Assembly: GCF_008728855.1 (NCBI RefSeq)
Contig: NZ_CP042906.1
Coordinates: 186,001-250,000 of the forward strand
Origin: Hypericibacter terrae
GTDB taxonomy: Bacteria; Pseudomonadota; Alphaproteobacteria; Dongiales; Dongiaceae
DNA: 64,000 nt
Reading direction: 5' to 3'
Part shown: positions 63,514-64,000 of the stretch, in pieces
Layout of the letters: each line of letters starts with the position of its first letter
Position numbering within the stretch: the stretch's first letter is position 1
Program-made: the position numbers and the translations under genes
Notes under the pieces: generated by a model
The model's database searches: none
What the model was told of the DNA's origin: nothing
Seen by the model: only the letters and a program-made list of their open reading frames with translations

Positions 63514-64000
63514 ATGTCGAGTATGATTTTGTCTGCGAATGCGAAGCGGGGCGGCCTCATGGCCGGCCTGGCCAATATGAAGGTCAAGACCAAGGTGCTT
63601 TCGGGCTTCGGGCTCGTTCTGCTGCTGTTGGCCGGCGTTTCCGCCATTTCCTTCATGGGCTTCTCCTCGATCTCGAGCCAGTTCGGCGACTACAGCACCG
63701 CCGTGGGCGTCGCCGCCGACGCTGGAGAGATCGAGCGCGACGTGGTCAAGCTGCGCCGGAACATCGATAACTATGTCGGCATGCGCGATTCCACGGCCGC
63801 GAAAGACGCGGCCGAGGTGGAGAAGAAGCTCCAGGAAGAAATCGACGCGGGTCTGAAGCACGCGGTCGACGAAACCCAGAAGAAAGCGTTCGAAGAGGTG
63901 GGTACAACCCTCTCAACGATCATCGGGAATTTCGGCAAGGTGGAGGAGCTCGAGGCGGAACGGGTCAGGATCGCCTCGGAAGTGTTGGACGTCGCCGGCC
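63514..64000 (+). CDS. Methyl-accepting chemotaxis protein, 3' end outside window
   Basis: The visible 162 residues start MSSMILSANAKRGG. A transmembrane segment follows (about residues 30-52, VLSGFGLVLLLLAGVSAISFMGF), then a periplasmic helical sensor part with DAGEIERDVVKLRRNIDNYVGMRD and VEKKLQEEIDAGLKHAVDE. This is the usual N-terminus of an MCP with a helical bimodular-like ligand domain. The signalling domain lies beyond the right edge. It begins 42 bases after the carbonic anhydrase. Confidence 0.8.
   Translation, partial: MSSMILSANAKRGGLMAGLANMKVKTKVLSGFGLVLLLLAGVSAISFMGFSSISSQFGDYSTAVGVAADAGEIERDVVKLRRNIDNYVGMRDSTAAKDAAEVEKKLQEEIDAGLKHAVDETQKKAFEEVGTTLSTIIGNFGKVEELEAERVRIASEVLDVAG

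Overview
The window is chromosomal DNA from a GC-rich alphaproteobacterium. The gene order (trpF, pyrF, ihfB, rpsA, cmk, aroA; then rnd, kdsD, lptC, lptA, lptB, rpoN, hpf, ptsN), the Hsp20-DUF1150 pair, a TIGR02300 zinc-ribbon protein and an NDUFA9-like protein together suggest Rhodospirillales or a close relative. This placement is inferred from gene content; the species cannot be read from the sequence. No rRNA operon or CRISPR array is present. Three tRNA genes are seen: Ala-GGC, Leu-CAG and Ser-GGA.

Layout. 1-7.3 kb, minus strand: tryptophan, pyrimidine and shikimate genes, ihfB, rpsA and cmk. 7.6-10.7 kb: a zinc-ribbon protein, tRNA-Ala, a heat-shock-type Hsp20 operon with a ROSE-like 5' UTR, and an intact IS4-family element inserted in a palindromic repeat. 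10.7-17.8 kb, minus strand: nitrogen PTS, ribosome hibernation and sigma-54 genes followed by lipopolysaccharide transport and KDO synthesis genes. 18-27 kb: an NDUFA9-like gene, uppP, and a glutamate synthase locus with a GST gene between gltD and gltB. 27-34.9 kb: cytochrome c, a frameshifted ferritin-like gene, an ECF sigma/anti-sigma pair, a second GST, a 148-bp tandem repeat block, and TPR, SDR, hydrolase and glycosyltransferase genes. 35-45.7 kb: thrS, infC (apparently starting at AUC), rpmI, rplT, pheS and pheT, with accessory genes inserted between infC and rpmI. 46.6-52.7 kb: phasin, LysE exporter, then an AT-richer island flanked by a truncated and an intact tetR gene. 53-57 kb: lepA, a small membrane protein, an HxlR regulator and a frameshifted methyltransferase. 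57.2-60.6 kb: a second accessory region starting at tRNA-Ser with a serine recombinase. 61.4-64 kb: MarR, receiver, alpha-carbonic anhydrase and the start of a chemotaxis receptor.

The best candidate for an undescribed system is the four-gene cassette at 48.4-52.1 kb: an HTH protein whose promoter lies between two related palindromes, a small DUF4258/RelE-like protein, a protein of unknown family, and a membrane-anchored RmuC-type nuclease homologue. The genes are tightly spaced, differ in base composition from the flanks, and sit at a disrupted tetR locus. A defence, toxin-antitoxin or element-stability role is an inference only.

Three genes (ferritin-like, methyltransferase, PhyH dioxygenase) show 1-2 base losses in G/C-rich runs. 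These may be real decay or residual sequencing errors.
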